From Actinidia chinensis (Eukaryota > Streptophyta > Magnoliopsida > Ericales > Actinidiaceae), in contig VIGQ01001012.1 of the NCBI GenBank assembly GCA_009663005.1, positions 1-50,000 on the forward strand: a stretch of 50,000 nucleotides of DNA, read 5' to 3'. The stretch's first letter is position 1, and each line of letters starts with the position of its first letter. The position numbers and the translations under genes are program-made. The notes beneath the pieces are model-generated. The model was not told the DNA's origin, made no database searches, and saw only the letters and a program-made list of their open reading frames with translations. Of this stretch, positions 36,701 through 48,970 are shown in pieces.

Positions 36701-36869
36701 GCGATCATTCCACAGTAGGACTTGGTAGTCTTTGTTTTGAGAGTCCCTTGTTCCTTCGAAGCAGTGGTGCAGTTTCACCAACTCGCATGGGTTAAGCATA
36801 TATCTCTATAATTCTTTTTTTTATTTTCTTATCGAGAAGAAAGTTTGCCCCTTACCTCATTTCCTTACA
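30751..36869. other. unrecognised mitochondrial spacer
   Basis: Six kilobases without a recognisable gene. A run of 13 C lies at 31489-31501. 35580-36040 is rich in short AGCTA/TATAG palindromes. The longest frames, 34462-34803 (minus, 113 codons) and 30944-31279 (minus, 111 codons), were not recognised. Confidence 0.4.
35580..36040. repeat. cluster of short AT-rich palindromes
   Basis: Inverted repeats include GTTGTAGCTAG (35598-35608) against CTAGCTAACAAC (35611-35622, one extra A) and CTGCTAT/ATAGCAG at 35919-35933 around a single central base. CTATAG and AGCTAT words recur between them. They could form small hairpins. Their role is unknown. Confidence 0.55.
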
Positions 36870-37166
36870 GTCACAGTGCTTCCATTCCAGATTGATTCAG
36901 CAGGACTCATTATCCAGTGCCACCTAAGGCTCTGCCAAGTCCATTACCGACATGGTATGATCCGAATGCTCGATGTGGAATACATATGCAGGAACGGAGG
37001 AACATTGGACTATGATTGCTATGACCTTAAACATAAGATTCAGGACCTCATCGACCAGGACCTCTGGAGTCCGTCTGTTAGTCCCATCAGTCGTCCGGGG
37101 AAAGAGGGGTCGACCCTTCCCAGCATCATCACGAGGCCCGGGGCCAGGGTCCGTGGTAGATTTTAA
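36870..37166 (+). mobile_element. Ty3/gypsy retrotransposon gag fragment (nuclear type)
   Basis: Around 36955-37060 the translation, with one or two frame changes, gives WYDPNARC, then Y-x(5)-GG, then YDCYDLKHKIQDLIDQ. This is the YDPNARCEYH...C..LKHKIQDLI block found near the nucleic-acid-binding part of many plant Ty3/gypsy Gag proteins; it has a CCHC-like set of residues but no perfect zinc knuckle here. No LTR, protease or reverse transcriptase was recognised nearby. It is best read as a nuclear-derived fragment inside the mitochondrial genome, a common situation in angiosperms. Confidence 0.7.
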
Positions 37167-39605
37167 GAGGACTCTACCAGAAGTCAGTAAAGCTAAAGAC
37201 GTCATCGGATTGCTGACATCTTGCGGATCCTCCATGATAAATAAAAAGTTGAGACTGAAGAGAGTACAAAACACCGTTACTGACGAGACAACAAATGGTT
37301 GAAAGTTCCTTCAGAAGATCCCCTGCAGCAGTTAGACTGGCTTTGGTAATGCTACTGTCACCCACTGATTGAAAGGTTTACTTCGGCCTGCCGGACCGAT
37401 TTAGAGTTTCCTGTTATTGCATACCGCTCTATGTTCCCCTGTTTACCAATCAGTACATTCAACCGACTGCTTTGCTCCTCCAATCGAGAAAGGGAATACT
37501 CGTACCTGCTGCTGACTGGGGAGTTCCTATGTTGGCCATTACTTGAATGGTACCCTCCCGACAGACTAAGATGTGAATCAGGCAACATTGGTGGGACATC
37601 TGCCGATTGGTGACGACTGTGTTTGGGGCAGAATTTTTTTAAGAGGACGAACAAAAAAAGACAGAAGAAGAAGGCCAAAAGTCAGAAGAAAGAAAAAACA
37701 TCCCACAAGAATTGCCCAAGAGGGAGTATGAGGCAGGGACCAAGAGAGAGGTTGATACTTGGTTGGGGAGCCTCCGGAAAGTGTGATTACTTTTTACGTA
37801 TTATAATCCAAGAGCAAGCCTTAACCCCCGACTACTTCGTTGTAAGGCCGAAGCCATCGTGGCGGATGATACTCCGGAATCAGATCAATTGACACCAGAT
37901 GATGATTGATAGCTGGAAGCAGGAATTGACCCTTCCTTTGTGGGTCGAAAGGCTTCCGCGGAGGATATTCGCAGGTGATTACCATGGCTATGCTGAACAA
38001 GCCCAAGAAAGCAGAGGAAAATGGGCAGAAGAGAAGCTTTGATCGTCTCGTTAGCAACCCTCCAGTGGACTTAGGTTCGTGTGCAGTTGAAGGAAGGAGA
38101 TGATTACCAGAGATCAATATTGATATCCTTCGGTTAGACAGAAGCTAAACCCGAAGGAAGAAGATAATACAGCAGGAGCTCAAGATCCTTCAGATAAAAG
38201 CTCGACTACCATGTCCCAAGCCCAAAGGAGAGTCTGCGTATTTGGCTGCACCAGTCGTGACACCGGCGTTCTTGTGGCCATCTACTTCCGAAATAGGCCC
38301 TACGATGCAGTTACTTTCAGATGTGTGACCAAGGTGGCCTAATGATTACAGTACGTACCTCCACCCGAATTCTTTGGGGATTCCCCACAGAGGACCCCCG
38401 ACCAGAAGATCCACATGATGGAGATCTGGAGGATCCAGGGACTATGCTGATCGGCCAACCAAGTAAAGGCCGAGAATTGGTTATAAGGGATTTGATCCGT
38501 CTCAGTTTACCACTTCTCCAGGGACCAAGATCCATTTACAGTAAAAGAAGATGAGATCTACCTCGAATGCAACATGGTGTGCTCCATGCCTGTCCAGCCA
38601 TTATGTAAACTCCACGCATAGATTCCCTTTTGACAACTGACATCAGCCCTTGGGGCTATGGTCTCGAGGTGGTTGGTTACATATACTGGGGTAAAGAAAA
38701 ATCGAACCCGAAGTGGCGAAATCGGAGGGATGACGAGGTCCGGAAGGTGTTACACTCCGAAGATTGGAATCGAAAAGGAAAAGGGTATAAAGAAAAGGGA
38801 GCGGAAAGGCGTGGGAAGGTGAGCGGACACTTGAAAAAAAGCACGCTTCGTGAAAACAAAGTTCTTCAATGGTACTCCAATCCTTGTGAGGGAGGCAACC
38901 AGTCTTTGTCCCACGATGGGAAATGAGGAAAGAGGTTAAAGCCGTTGCGCGCTTAGCGCTAGCACTTATTGAATCAAAGACGAGAGGGGACTGAGGCCAA
39001 AGCCTTCCTGAAGCGGCAATACAATTAATCGCTTCCCGCGCGCCCCTATAAGCCAACAACCAAACTCCCCAATCCGTCCACTCAAGCTTTCAGGGTTTGA
39101 AAGAAGCTTTTTGTCTATAGCAAGCGGAACTTCAAAGTCAAGGAGTCCAGGCGGCGCAATCAGCACAGTGCTATAAAGTGGCTATAAATAGTAAATCCAT
39201 CGAAGAGGCACGGGCGGTTTGGGGTGTTTGGGGTTATAGAGCAGAAATGTTTATTAATTAAGTATAGTATAGGGATGGGTGGTCATCAACCATACCTCAT
39301 ACTTAATATGGGAAATCCCACAAACCTATTTGAATAGTAGGAGTGATCCATGCGAGTGAGTGCACGAACGATTTCGTGATGCTCTAAGGGAGGAAATCAA
39401 GTGAAGGATGTTCCCACTTTACATGACTGACACCAATCGTCTGCATCTCTGTCTGGGAAGGGCTGAAAACTTTCCTTTTTCCCATACTGGGGAACACTCG
39501 AAAAAGACGAAGCCGCTAGCAAAAAGGGACATTAAAAGATGGGTCTCCCGCCTAGAGAGGTCTTCGGAGGGCTGGTCCGAGTAGAGCTGAGCCATACCTA
39601 TGCAT
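37167..39605. other. spacer, possibly continuing the retrotransposon remnant
   Basis: No clear gene. Proline- and acid-rich translations near 38230-38550 could belong to the same element but carry no diagnostic motif. The frame at 38643-39059 (minus, 138 codons) was not recognised. Confidence 0.35.
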
Positions 39606-39760
39606 CCCCCCCCCTTCTCCCCCTCCCCCCCCCCCCTTCCCCCCCCCCCCCCCCTCCCCCCCCCCCCTCTTTCCCCCTCCCCTTTCCCCCCCCCCCCCCC
39701 ATCCCTCTACCCCCCCCTACTTCCCCCCCAGGGAAGGAGAAGAGGAGGAGGGGAAGATGG

Positions 39761-39794
<34 letters not shown>

Positions 39795-39807
39795 TTTCCC
39801 CCCCCCC
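39606..39807 (+). repeat. second C-rich low-complexity tract
   Basis: Two blocks of mostly C, including an unbroken run of 33 C at 39762-39794, are separated by a purine-rich interruption (AGGGAAGGAGAAGAGGAGGA and a few more bases, about 39730-39760). Composition is like the tract at 16.5-21.3 kb. A further purine-rich stretch follows at about 39890-40030 and ends in another C-rich patch (40035-40055). Confidence 0.9.
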
Positions 39808-42800
39808 GAGAGGAATAAGAGGTCAACTGTGTTGCGATGTTTTGTCAAGGCCTGTCTTCCTTTAGTATGTTACTAGCGCTAAAAGGAAGAGAATGAAAAG
39901 AAAGGGAAAGAAGAAAAAGGGGAGGAGGCGTGAGAATGGAGATAGTGTGGTTTGGGTGAATACAAATGTTCTCTTCCCTCTTTCTTGCCGAAGAGAGAAG
40001 GAAAAAGAGGGGAAGGCGGGGAGAGAAAGGCTCTACCCCCCCACCTCCCCCCCTGCGATCAAGATACTTGGCTTCATTAGTCCTTGCTTCGATCGGGCGG
40101 GTTACAGGAGTCATCCAGCGATAGGATGTGAACAGATGGCATCCCACTCCAAATCCTAAAAAAAATCTATGCCAAGGTTAGATACCAGCGGGATCAAAGG
40201 CATTGACCCATTTAGGGATAAGGCTATCCAAAGGAGTTAAGTTGATGACGTCCGGCAGCTTTATCATTGATTGTCCCCTTGGGAGGAGAGGTGGATCAAT
40301 ATTGGGTTGCTTGTAGCCCCCCAAGCTATAGCAGATACGCTTAGAGAACCAACGTAATGAATATATAGAAAGATTGAAACGAAACCTATCCTTCTAGTCC
40401 CCCCACCACTCCTAACAAGGGGAGTCCGAATAGATGGCTACAAGTAGATGTATGATGCCTATCATTGTTATGCCCCCAATTCTTGGTTTGGGGGAAATGA
40501 TGAGTCGAGAAGGTGCGAGCTGTTTAACCCCAGAGCGTCCCGAGTAGTAGCTGAAGGAATGAATACCATATAGTACGAGCCAGTATGTAGGATTGTAACC
40601 CGGCTATGGGGTACAAAAACAGAATTTTAAAACTGCCGCAGTCCTTTGTGGACGGGGAGATTGGCCTTTGTCAATTCTCACCGAGCGTGAACTGGACCCT
40701 TATTTTTACTTATTCCGACGCAACGGAGCACCTGGGATTTGCTCTTTTTAATAAAGAAGTAGGCGGGTGGTGTCGGTTTGTGTTATGATCGATAGACCAT
40801 GAGATCGGCATCTTTACTTTATACTTCAAGGTGGGAAAGTTGACCCCAAAGCCCGGAGATTCCTTAATAAAGGGTAGTATCCAAGATATAGGAGGCGTTC
40901 GAGTATCGAAAAACCGAGTTCTTTCCCAGTCTGCAGCTGCCGAAGCAGAATGAGTGAATCCTTTAGCTTTCGACCAGGGGGTAGGTTGGTCCACTCGATT
41001 GGCGATTGAGCTTTCCCCTTTTTGTTTGTCGTTCGGGTTTTTTTTCCGGTGTGGAATGCCTTCCAGCCACGAATTCCAATGAACGAGGTCCAATATCTGG
41101 ATAAAGTTACGATCTATTCTTGTTTTCGATGTTCAAAAGAAGTCTGATTTCAAAGACTCAAATGAGGAACCCCAATACTATGAGTAGAGTGGTTTGAGAT
41201 CGATTGTTAAGGCCTTGACCCACGTCGCAAAGTTGATTGAAAGATTTTCTTCCAGTTGTTGACGGTTTGTGATGGGTCTTCAGAGTGGTGCTAAACCCTG
41301 TGTTGACTTGTTATGCGTACTATAGGTACCTTGAAGTGCAGTTGTCCGAGTCTGCATCCGGATGGTGGGGAATATGAGTAAACCATTTTCCTATGGGTGT
41401 CATGCAGAATCCCTCTCAGAAGACGATTCGACGACGAAGACGCCGATGAGAGATCTGTGTTGAGATCGAGGGAGGTGCGATCTGCCTCTTATGAAAATTT
41501 GTTGGGGGGGATTATTTGTGAATCATTCTACGTGCAAAACGTCTACTCTGTAGGGGCGCTTGCTTGCCTCCGAATCCTTTCTTTTAGGAATTCCCCCCTA
41601 GGAGCTCCTGCTGGCAATGAGCTCTACCTTCACGTGCCCTGCTTAGCTCGATAAAGGGAGTTTGCTTCCCCTTCGCTGGAGAGACTGGGCCGCCCCCCCA
41701 ACGAAACGAATTCCGATCTTGTTCCTAATATTCGGAAGTTAGATGAGCTTTCGCTGTTGTCACTGATTAGGACGGTTGCTTTGTTGTCTGTAGCAGCGCG
41801 GTGGGATTCTGCTCGTTCGTGGGGGGGGGGGTCTCTCTTTCTGGGTGGGAGGGGATCCCTAATCCTCGGTCCGGGTTTGTGTTGAGGGTAACGAAAAGCT
41901 AAGCCCTATAGGCTGGTTGGTAGTAGGTATAGAGCTCCTCCTTTTTCTTTTCCGCTTTACCATATTTCCTCCCATCTTTCAACGCCTTCCACCCATGCCG
42001 CAGCCCAGTACCGGTAAGAAAAGTGCCTACCCTCTCTCTAAAACCTGACACGGGAGAGGAGATAGTACAGCCTTGAGGCAACAGCTCCTTTTCTAGGGAA
42101 GAACACTAGCCCAGCTTTTTCCGATAGATTATATAAGGCGCTTCAGAGCCTTGCACAAATCGTTCAGACAAGAGTTGAGATCGAGTCTTTCTTTTTTACG
42201 AAACCGGTCCTAATCGCCCCTCTTCATTGAGGATTCTAACCCTTGTATAGGTTGGGCACCTGAGTCGCCTTAGTCCATTGGTTAAGTATCTAAGAAAGCA
42301 GTCTCTCTTTCCTTCCTCCGGCACACTCTACATCTGTCCTTGAGCTATCCAAGGGATCGAGTGATTCCCTCGAAAGGTTGTGACTCGAGGAAGTTGGACA
42401 TAAACCCCATAGTCGACTCTTTTTCTTCCCAGTCAAACAGCATCGGTCCCATGTTGCCTTCTCTCCTTCTGCCGTGGCCCTCGGGATAGTCAGCCCACCC
42501 CTTACACTAGTTTCACTACCACTGACACGGTAACACAGGCACATCGTCACTTATCACTTGCCAGCAGCTACACCAGCTCGGCTTTTCCGAACCTTCCTTG
42601 ATGGTGTCCTACATTCGACATACCAAGCACTTCTGGTCATTGATCCATTCCCCTGCACTAGCTGGCCTAGCCTCTGGCTGTAGACCTGCCCTTTCTTAGA
42701 TGGGCTGATAACATTGACCTTGTTTGAATGTGAACCACACAGACTTGCTTTTCATCTCCTCACCAATGAGGAGTAGACTCAGAACCCATTCTGAGCAGGC

Positions 42801-43880
42801 GACAACCCCAGAAATGCTTGCTCTCAGGCTTTCTAACTTCCACAGCTGCCAATACTACATACTGCTCTATGAGCTCACATCGAGCGGTTGTGGCCCCCGA
42901 CTATTAGGGCAAGGTACACAAAAACCCAGTCCCACTTCAGACATGTCCTCGATCTCCATAACCATGATGTAGGTTGTCCAACCTCCGACCCTATCGTGTC
43001 TCGACATGAACAATCTGTGTCCATACTCTTCTAAAACACATCATAGAAAATCTTCCTTCCCCTGGGACCTGACTTTCGCTCCATCCCTACCGACTGCGCT
43101 CATCCTATGGCTGAAACAACATCACGTGTTCAAACTGCCTTGGCACTGCCTAGGTTATTTAGGACGTGTTCACATCGACACCAGCCAGCCTTACTCGACT
43201 GGCACAGAAAATTCCCTGTCCCCGACCATAAATTGAATTTTATATTTTATGTTTTTTGATAAGTCCTTTCCGGCGGGTCCTTTTTCACTGCATTCCTTTT
43301 TTTCTTCGGGTTTTTTTTTTTTTTGCCCTTAATGATTCGGGCAACATTTTGTATGGATGGGAAATGGGGTCATATCTTCGAACAACTTGCCTCTTCCGCG
43401 TCTGGAACAAGCTCCACATACTTGGTCGATCCAACATCAGGTGATGGGAATAGGAAATCCAAGTCTTTCTCTTTCTCTTTCACTCCCTCAAGAAAAATCA
43501 TGGAATTGAATTGAAGTATTATATATTATCTTCACATTTGATCAAGTATCGGCCGATCCTACAGCTCGGGGACTAAATTTAAGATACTTCAATACTCCCT
43601 TTTAGTTTCTTATCCCTTTTTTTCTTCTGCCGTTGACCCAAGACACCACAAGGTATAGGGGCCCCGAATCAACATTGATCAGATATACGGGCAATGATGC
43701 CATGTATAGCCTTTTGGTTACATTGGAGCCCTTATAATGAACGCTATCTCTAAACTGATTCCTTAGGGCTTCCTGCTAGTTGAGGGCCCTAATATGGTTT
43801 AGCCCATGTATAACCTGGGTATCATCCTAGATAGGGCCGCTGAGGGTTCGCAGCCACCACGTATCCCGCAGCACTGCATG
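39808..43880. other. unrecognised mitochondrial spacer
   Basis: No gene was recognised. A run of 11 G lies at 41821-41831 and a T-rich homopolymer near 43310-43323. Frames up to 127 codons (40710-41093, minus) show no motif I can name. Confidence 0.4.
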
Positions 43881-43980
43881 GGACACTATCCCATATGATG
43901 TAACCAAAGGTTATCTTTGGAAAAAAAAAAGGCCCCCATATTTCGATTTGATGCTGTTCTTTTGCCATGGGATAGTGTCC
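43881..43980. repeat. inverted repeat, 14-bp perfect arms
   Basis: GGACACTATCCCAT (43881-43894) is the exact reverse complement of ATGGGATAGTGTCC (43967-43980), with 72 bp between that includes a run of A. It could be a long stem-loop, or the ends of a tiny non-autonomous element. No target-site duplication was evident by eye. Confidence 0.7.
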
Positions 43981-46658
43981 TTTTTTACCCGTTTTGCATT
44001 ATTTAGTCCCGTTAAGGGGGCCGGCATATAAGCATATCAGATCTTTTCCTTATATCTTTAGAGTTTTAAATACTAAACCAACTACAAGCCATAGCCCTCC
44101 ACACTATGGCACTTCCATAGTTTCAGGAACACTAACTAGCAACGATGTAGTTCCTCTCCAATGACTGGTTACCACATTCATTCCGGGGAGGACTGCATCA
44201 CAAAAATGATATTGCAAAAAACCACTAACCCGTCTGACGGCTGATCCAATGGCCTGCTACCAAGGAGCGGGATCTATCCTTAGCAGTCTGACATATATCA
44301 CCCCCAGGTGCAGATCAGACCCCCATTGCGCTGCCTTTGTCATGTGTATCCTTTCTCCGATTTTTCTTTCTATTCTATTCGGTCTTAGCAAGCTTTTCAA
44401 ACTTCTCCTCAGGAGGGTCGAAGCCGCCATTTCCTCGAGGGCCCCCCCCCCCCTCTCCTACAGCGGATAGCACCCCGCTTCTTGGGCCCGCTGATATCAC
44501 CATAGCTTGCTCACATCACATCCTGAAACATGGCCCCATTTTCGGTCAACCCTTCTGAGCAGTGGGCCGTCCTGCGACGCCAGCATGGGCCTCCCGTCAT
44601 TATCGCGAAATGTTAGGGCCCCTCACAAGGTCATTTCATGCGAACAGCCACCAGCTGCTTTGGGCCTTGTTGGCCTATTCCTCTGCTGCTTGGTAGAGCC
44701 TTCCTTTCCCCGGACAGCGGGCCGTCAGGAACGGAGTTGCGAGGACTCCAATGGGAGGGGGGTTAATGAAGGGGGGAATGCTATAGTAGTTCGAGACTTA
44801 TGGTGGTGATAGCAAGCAAGGAGAATAAGAAGCTGCTCCAGATCCTTAAAGGAAGAGAAGGCATTTCTTCTGCTCCTTCTGTTGTTAGCACAAGGTTTTA
44901 GGTAGTCTTCGGGGAGTTCGTAAGCTTCGTACCTGATACACGGTTTGGGCTTCAGATTTTCACTCCACCAGTCCGTCCCCAAGAGGATATGAATGGGATG
45001 GTATCCATGTTCATGAACCGCCCCAAGACTTCGTCGCTTCCCTTTTCTATCACTCAGCATGGAGAAAGCTTCTTTGATATTTACAACACTCACTCAATGA
45101 GATGTTTTGACTATAGGCTGCGAGTGGAAGATGTTGGGGCTGTCCGATCTTTGGAATCAAACCTTCACAAAACACTCACAGGTTCAATCCAAAACCGACG
45201 TTCTGCATGACAGAGCATGAGGTTTGTGTGAAAGCACCTGTGCAATCATGCTATTGTTCACACTTTTTCCAGATCCTTGAATGATACGTTATAGCGGTGG
45301 AGGTTTCACAGGCTGGTCTTTAACTATTTATGTTCGGCAACTAGCTCTCCAGTTGAGGCTGAGTATGAGTGGCGGTTGCCAGGTTCAATGCTGCGTTAGT
45401 TTTTAATATTTCCTTGAGAGTGCAGTTAGCATCTTACATTAGCAGAGTCCTTTGGTCAGTTCAATAAAATCTCAAATTAAAAAAAAAAATTTAAGAAAAA
45501 AGGGTTCATGTTATATAGATTAAACCTGTAGTCTGAACCCCTATAGAAAATTGAAAAATATAACCCTTTTAGTTAGAAAACTTTTTCAGGCGGTTTTACA
45601 GATTGAGGATCAAAGAAAAAGTAGGCTAAAAACTAAAACTCCTTTTCTTATAGCCCCTTGTTTCACTATCAACATTAAGCCCCCCTCGCGGATTGCACGC
45701 CAACGTGGACACACCAAGCCGCGATCAGCGAAATAATAATCATTAGATCCGGCCACGTCAGCAGGCAGGAATCAGAGGTCTTGTAGCCCCCCAATAATAA
45801 CCAGAAAGATTAGTGAAAGCGGCCCCTGCCCCTCGTTTCCGTATCGATGCAATTCCTTGGCTAGTATTCACTGATTCAAGATTTCCCCCGGTTTTCGCGT
45901 TCATTCAATTCTTAATTCCAGAAGACAGTCCTTCCTCCCATCTCCCGATCGGATAGACGGGCCTGCCTCGCTCGGGTCAGCACCTCGGGCTTCTTTCTGC
46001 TTTCTGTCTGTCTAAGCGGGAGGCGTTAAGGAAAATGTTAAAGTCAAATAGCCATCAAATGGCGAATTGATGTGAGATGGAAGTCCTTACAAGGGTACTT
46101 CTATTATCAGATGAGGCGAACCAAACCTGAAGATCAATCCAAGGACTACTGCTGAACAAGGATTGGATTGGAGACTGCATGACTTGATTCCCTTTCTTCC
46201 ACTGAGTGCTCGGGGGATAGAGCGGGTTGTCGGCAAGCGTGACGAGAGGGCAGAGTTTTCCTTTGTGAAATGCAGACAGACACTTGCTACGAAATCGGGT
46301 CGACAAACAACGGGTAAATGGAGAGGTTGACCTCAATGGAGGGATAGAAGGTCTGCTACACTGCTTCAGGCTTGCTTCGGGTTATAGCCCTTGATTGGCG
46401 AGAGTGAGCGGGGACTTTGCCTTCTTCGTAAGCGTCTGAGACGGAATCCGGGCTAGCCAGGTACCTCTAAATCATTAATTGGAAGCGTTCAAGAAAAAAA
46501 GGTTCGAACATCTATTGGCGCTCAAAACAGAACTATTTGCCCAGAAAATCAGACTCTCTTTAGAACCTAGTTTGGTAGATAGTAAGGTGCACTCTATGAT
46601 AGAAAGTGGGATGGGACAGATGCCCCACGGGGGACATCCTAACACCAACGAATCAGAT
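43981..46658. other. unrecognised spacer up to the plastid block
   Basis: A frame at 44725-45093 (minus, 122 codons) and one at 46479-46661 (plus, 60 codons, ending at the plastid junction) were not recognised. A run of 12 C lies at 44442-44453. Confidence 0.4.
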
Positions 46659-46777
46659 TAAGTGTTTCTTTTCTTCGTAGGAACGTCCACGATTTGATCA
46701 ATTACTCTTCGCGCTTTATGAGCAGACATAGATATATGTTGCCTAAACGCATACTTCTGTGTTCTCTTCTTTAGCAT
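46659..46777 (-). pseudogene. rpl22: plastid rpl22, 5' fragment
   Basis: On the minus strand from ATG at 46777 the frame reads MLKKRTQKYAFRQHISMSA and HKARRVIDQI, then RGRSYEE after a lost base, matching the start of plastid ribosomal protein L22. About 38 codons are present before the sequence leaves plastid homology near 46659. This is a truncated plastid gene carried in mitochondrial DNA and is not expected to work there. Confidence 0.88.
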
Positions 46778-46830
46778 AACGGTTCTCCTCCTACTCATGA
46801 ATGATAGCATATTTTTTTTCTATATCTTTA

Positions 46831-47106
46831 TTAACGACGAGATCTATTATCGCCTTTTTGCAATTCCTTTGGAAATTAAAAGTAGGTAAAAAATCTCCAT
46901 TTTGTGCCTATCATAGGCTCTGTTATATAAATGGGTAATGTTCTTTCCATTATGGATAGCAATAGTATGGCCGATTCATTGTGGGTAGAAGTAGATGCCC
47001 GCGACCAAGTTACATATTATTTCTTTTTCTGCTTTTGTATTAAGCTTATCATTTTTCTTAATAAATGAATTCGCTACAAAAGGATTTTTGGTTATGAACG
47101 TGTCAC
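46831..47106 (-). pseudogene. rps19: plastid rps19, near full length, frameshifted
   Basis: Starts at 47106 with GTG, the usual start of plastid rps19, followed by codons for TRS, a lysine-rich stretch and PFVA. Further on are [24 protein letters not shown]-like sequence and a C-terminal NRSRR before TAA at 46831-46833. The length of 276 bp is close to the normal 279. Indels break the frame several times. It lies 53 bp upstream of rpl22, as in plastid genomes. Confidence 0.9.
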
Positions 47107-47153
47107 AGCTCCTCCTTTTTTTTTTTAACGAAGAAAGAAATTCTATTTTCCTC

Positions 47154-47593
47154 CTATTTACTTTTACTACGGCGACGAAGAAAAATTATCACTATAGGTT
47201 ATCCTTTTTCTACTTCTTCTTCACAAGTGCAGGATAAACCCCAAGGGTTGTGGGGTTTTTTCCTTTACCAATAGGGGCCTCCCTCACCACACCCCCATGA
47301 GGGATGGTCTACAGGGTTCATAACAATACTACTCTAACTCAGGGCGCTTAACTAGCCAACGCTTAGACGGCTCATACCCAAACTTTTCTGGTCTCACACT
47401 AACATTCCCCACCCGTCCGACTGTGTGAGCAGTTTTGGGATATTAACGGAAACTACCAGAGGGTATTTAATGTGGCAATTTCCCCTCTTTTGCAACGTTT
47501 CGCTACAGTAACCCGCTTGCTCTAACTAATGGCACCCTTCGAGTGTGAGTTCCTCGTTTTGTTATGTATGGACATGCCTAAAGGTATACGGGT
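47154..47593 (-). pseudogene. rpl2: plastid rpl2 exon 2, frameshifted
   Basis: The minus strand gives MPLG near the exon start (47583-47593), then VGNVGV-like sequence, VMNPVDHPHGGGEGRAPIG, KKPTTPWG and the C-terminal ILRRRSK ending at a stop near 47154. These are the hallmarks of plastid (bacterial-type) ribosomal protein L2, including the conserved HPHGGGEG segment of the peptidyl-transferase region. Many small indels are present. The 47-bp gap to rps19 keeps plastid spacing. Confidence 0.9.
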
Positions 47594-48264
47594 TGTGAAG
47601 TAAGATTCTTCTTTTGATTCAATCAAAAACCCCTTCCAACACTGTACAAGCTGCTTCAAGAATACGGCTTTTGGATGTAGATGATGATATCTATACAGAT
47701 GGATTTATTATAAATGAAGTAGTACCCACATGAGTGGATATAGGAATCCAAATCTGCGGAATCACTCATGTTATGATCTTCACATCCTTGGTCGTCCCGT
47801 TCCGTCATTCTGGTTATGTTCTTCATGTAGGCATTCAGACCGAATGACTCTATGAAACTACGTCGATATTTCCACATATATTGGTAAGTAGGAGACATTT
47901 CTCTTTTTTTACCGGGGGAATCTTAGCATTAAAGAATTTACACTGCTTAGCTTTCAATTTGCCTTGACCATCAAATGAAATGTGACTAACCCGTTCTCCT
48001 TTTTGGAACAAGGAGTGCTTTCCGGTTTGGTCGTGCTTGAAAAAATTTTGTCTTCTCCATATTACTATATTCTTCTAGAGTCAATAATTTGATATGAGGA
48101 AAACTACGGAACCCAATCACTTGCTGCCGACTCTTCAGTTTTCTGTTGAGGTCATCCGTAGAGGTACCAAATTGGATCAGTGATCGATTTATAGGTTTTG
48201 TCGTAAAACTAATGGTTTTTTTTTTCCTCCAATTACACGTAAAATCCATAGTTCAAACCGCCAC
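47594..48264 (-). other. group II intron of plastid rpl2
   Basis: Lies between the two rpl2 exons. The 5' end on the minus strand reads GTGGCGGTTTGAAC, the GTGCGGTTTGAAC start of the plastid rpl2 group II intron with one inserted base. Length is about 670 bp, near normal. Two frames inside it (47656-47898 and 47986-48249, minus) are chance. Retention of the intron shows transfer as DNA. Confidence 0.85.
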
Positions 48265-48674
48265 TCAAAGGGTAGGGCATTTCATAGTTTTATAGGAACT
48301 TCTGTACCAGAAACAACTGGTATCTCCAATTTCAGTCCCTTGGGTTGTAAAAATATATCCATTCTCACAATCCCTATAGTGATGAGGACCAAATGATTAT
48401 GCATTTCGATTAGGGTTCGTATTCTAGGTTACGATTCTACCATATAAGTTTTTTTTCATTCCGTTCGAAGAAAGTCGTTTTACGATAATAGGCGCTTATA
48501 CCTCCCCTCATGTCCTGCGGTAATGATTCCTCTGGCATTACGACCTTCCCACAAGCCTGCTGTCAGAAAATCAAATTAGTTCGTAGATTCGATTCACTGC
48601 TCTGGATTTCACTGACTGTCTCGGTTCTAGGGCGTTGTGCTCGGGGTTAGAAGTGTTGTATAAATGTTCGCCAG
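48265..48674 (-). pseudogene. rpl2: plastid rpl2 exon 1, frameshifted
   Basis: Minus-strand translation pieces HLYNTSNPEHN-like at the start, then GRNARGIITAGH, KRLYRKIDFRRNEK, YDPNRNA and VVSGTEVPIKM before the exon end match plastid L2. The start codon near 48674 is damaged (CTGGCG where ATGGCG is expected). Frame breaks are frequent. Confidence 0.88.
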
Positions 48675-48690
48675 CTATTAAGTATCTGAT

Positions 48691-48970
48691 TTAAGGTTCT
48701 TTTCTTTCTAAGAGGTGGATCGGAATATAATACCCCGGTGAAGCGTAAGATCATAGTCTGTAAGGCATTGTATGCCCCACAATAGGTCCCATTCTCTACC
48801 CTTTCCGGAAGTCGTGATATTTCAAGCTATTACTTGACACCAAAGAAGGAGTTCGAACCCAATGCTTTATTTCTGTCCTAGTGATTCCTGATCGACATGA
48901 AAAGTAATATTTTTTGCAATAAGCGACGGCTGTTATCTGTAAAATACTGGCATATTTGCTTCCCATCCAT
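48691..48970 (-). pseudogene. rpl23: plastid rpl23, near full length, frameshifted
   Basis: From ATG at 48970 the pieces SKYA, RSGITRTEIKHWV, RMGPIVGHTMPYR and GY-IP...RKE match plastid ribosomal protein L23, ending at TAA 48691-48693. The span of 280 bp compares with 282 usual. It sits about 16 bp from rpl2, the native spacing in the plastid inverted repeat. Confidence 0.88.

Noticed and set aside
40606..40788. Frame with YSDATEHLGFALFNKE, first thought to be an RNase H-like retroelement domain
   Set aside because: The resemblance is limited to a few residues and no further catalytic motif follows.
44725..45093. 122-codon minus-strand frame
   Set aside because: No motif or family could be recognised and known genes here are all frameshifted, so openness alone is weak evidence.
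47656..48249. Two minus-strand frames inside the rpl2 intron
   Set aside because: The plastid rpl2 intron carries no maturase, and the frames show no reverse-transcriptase or maturase motif.
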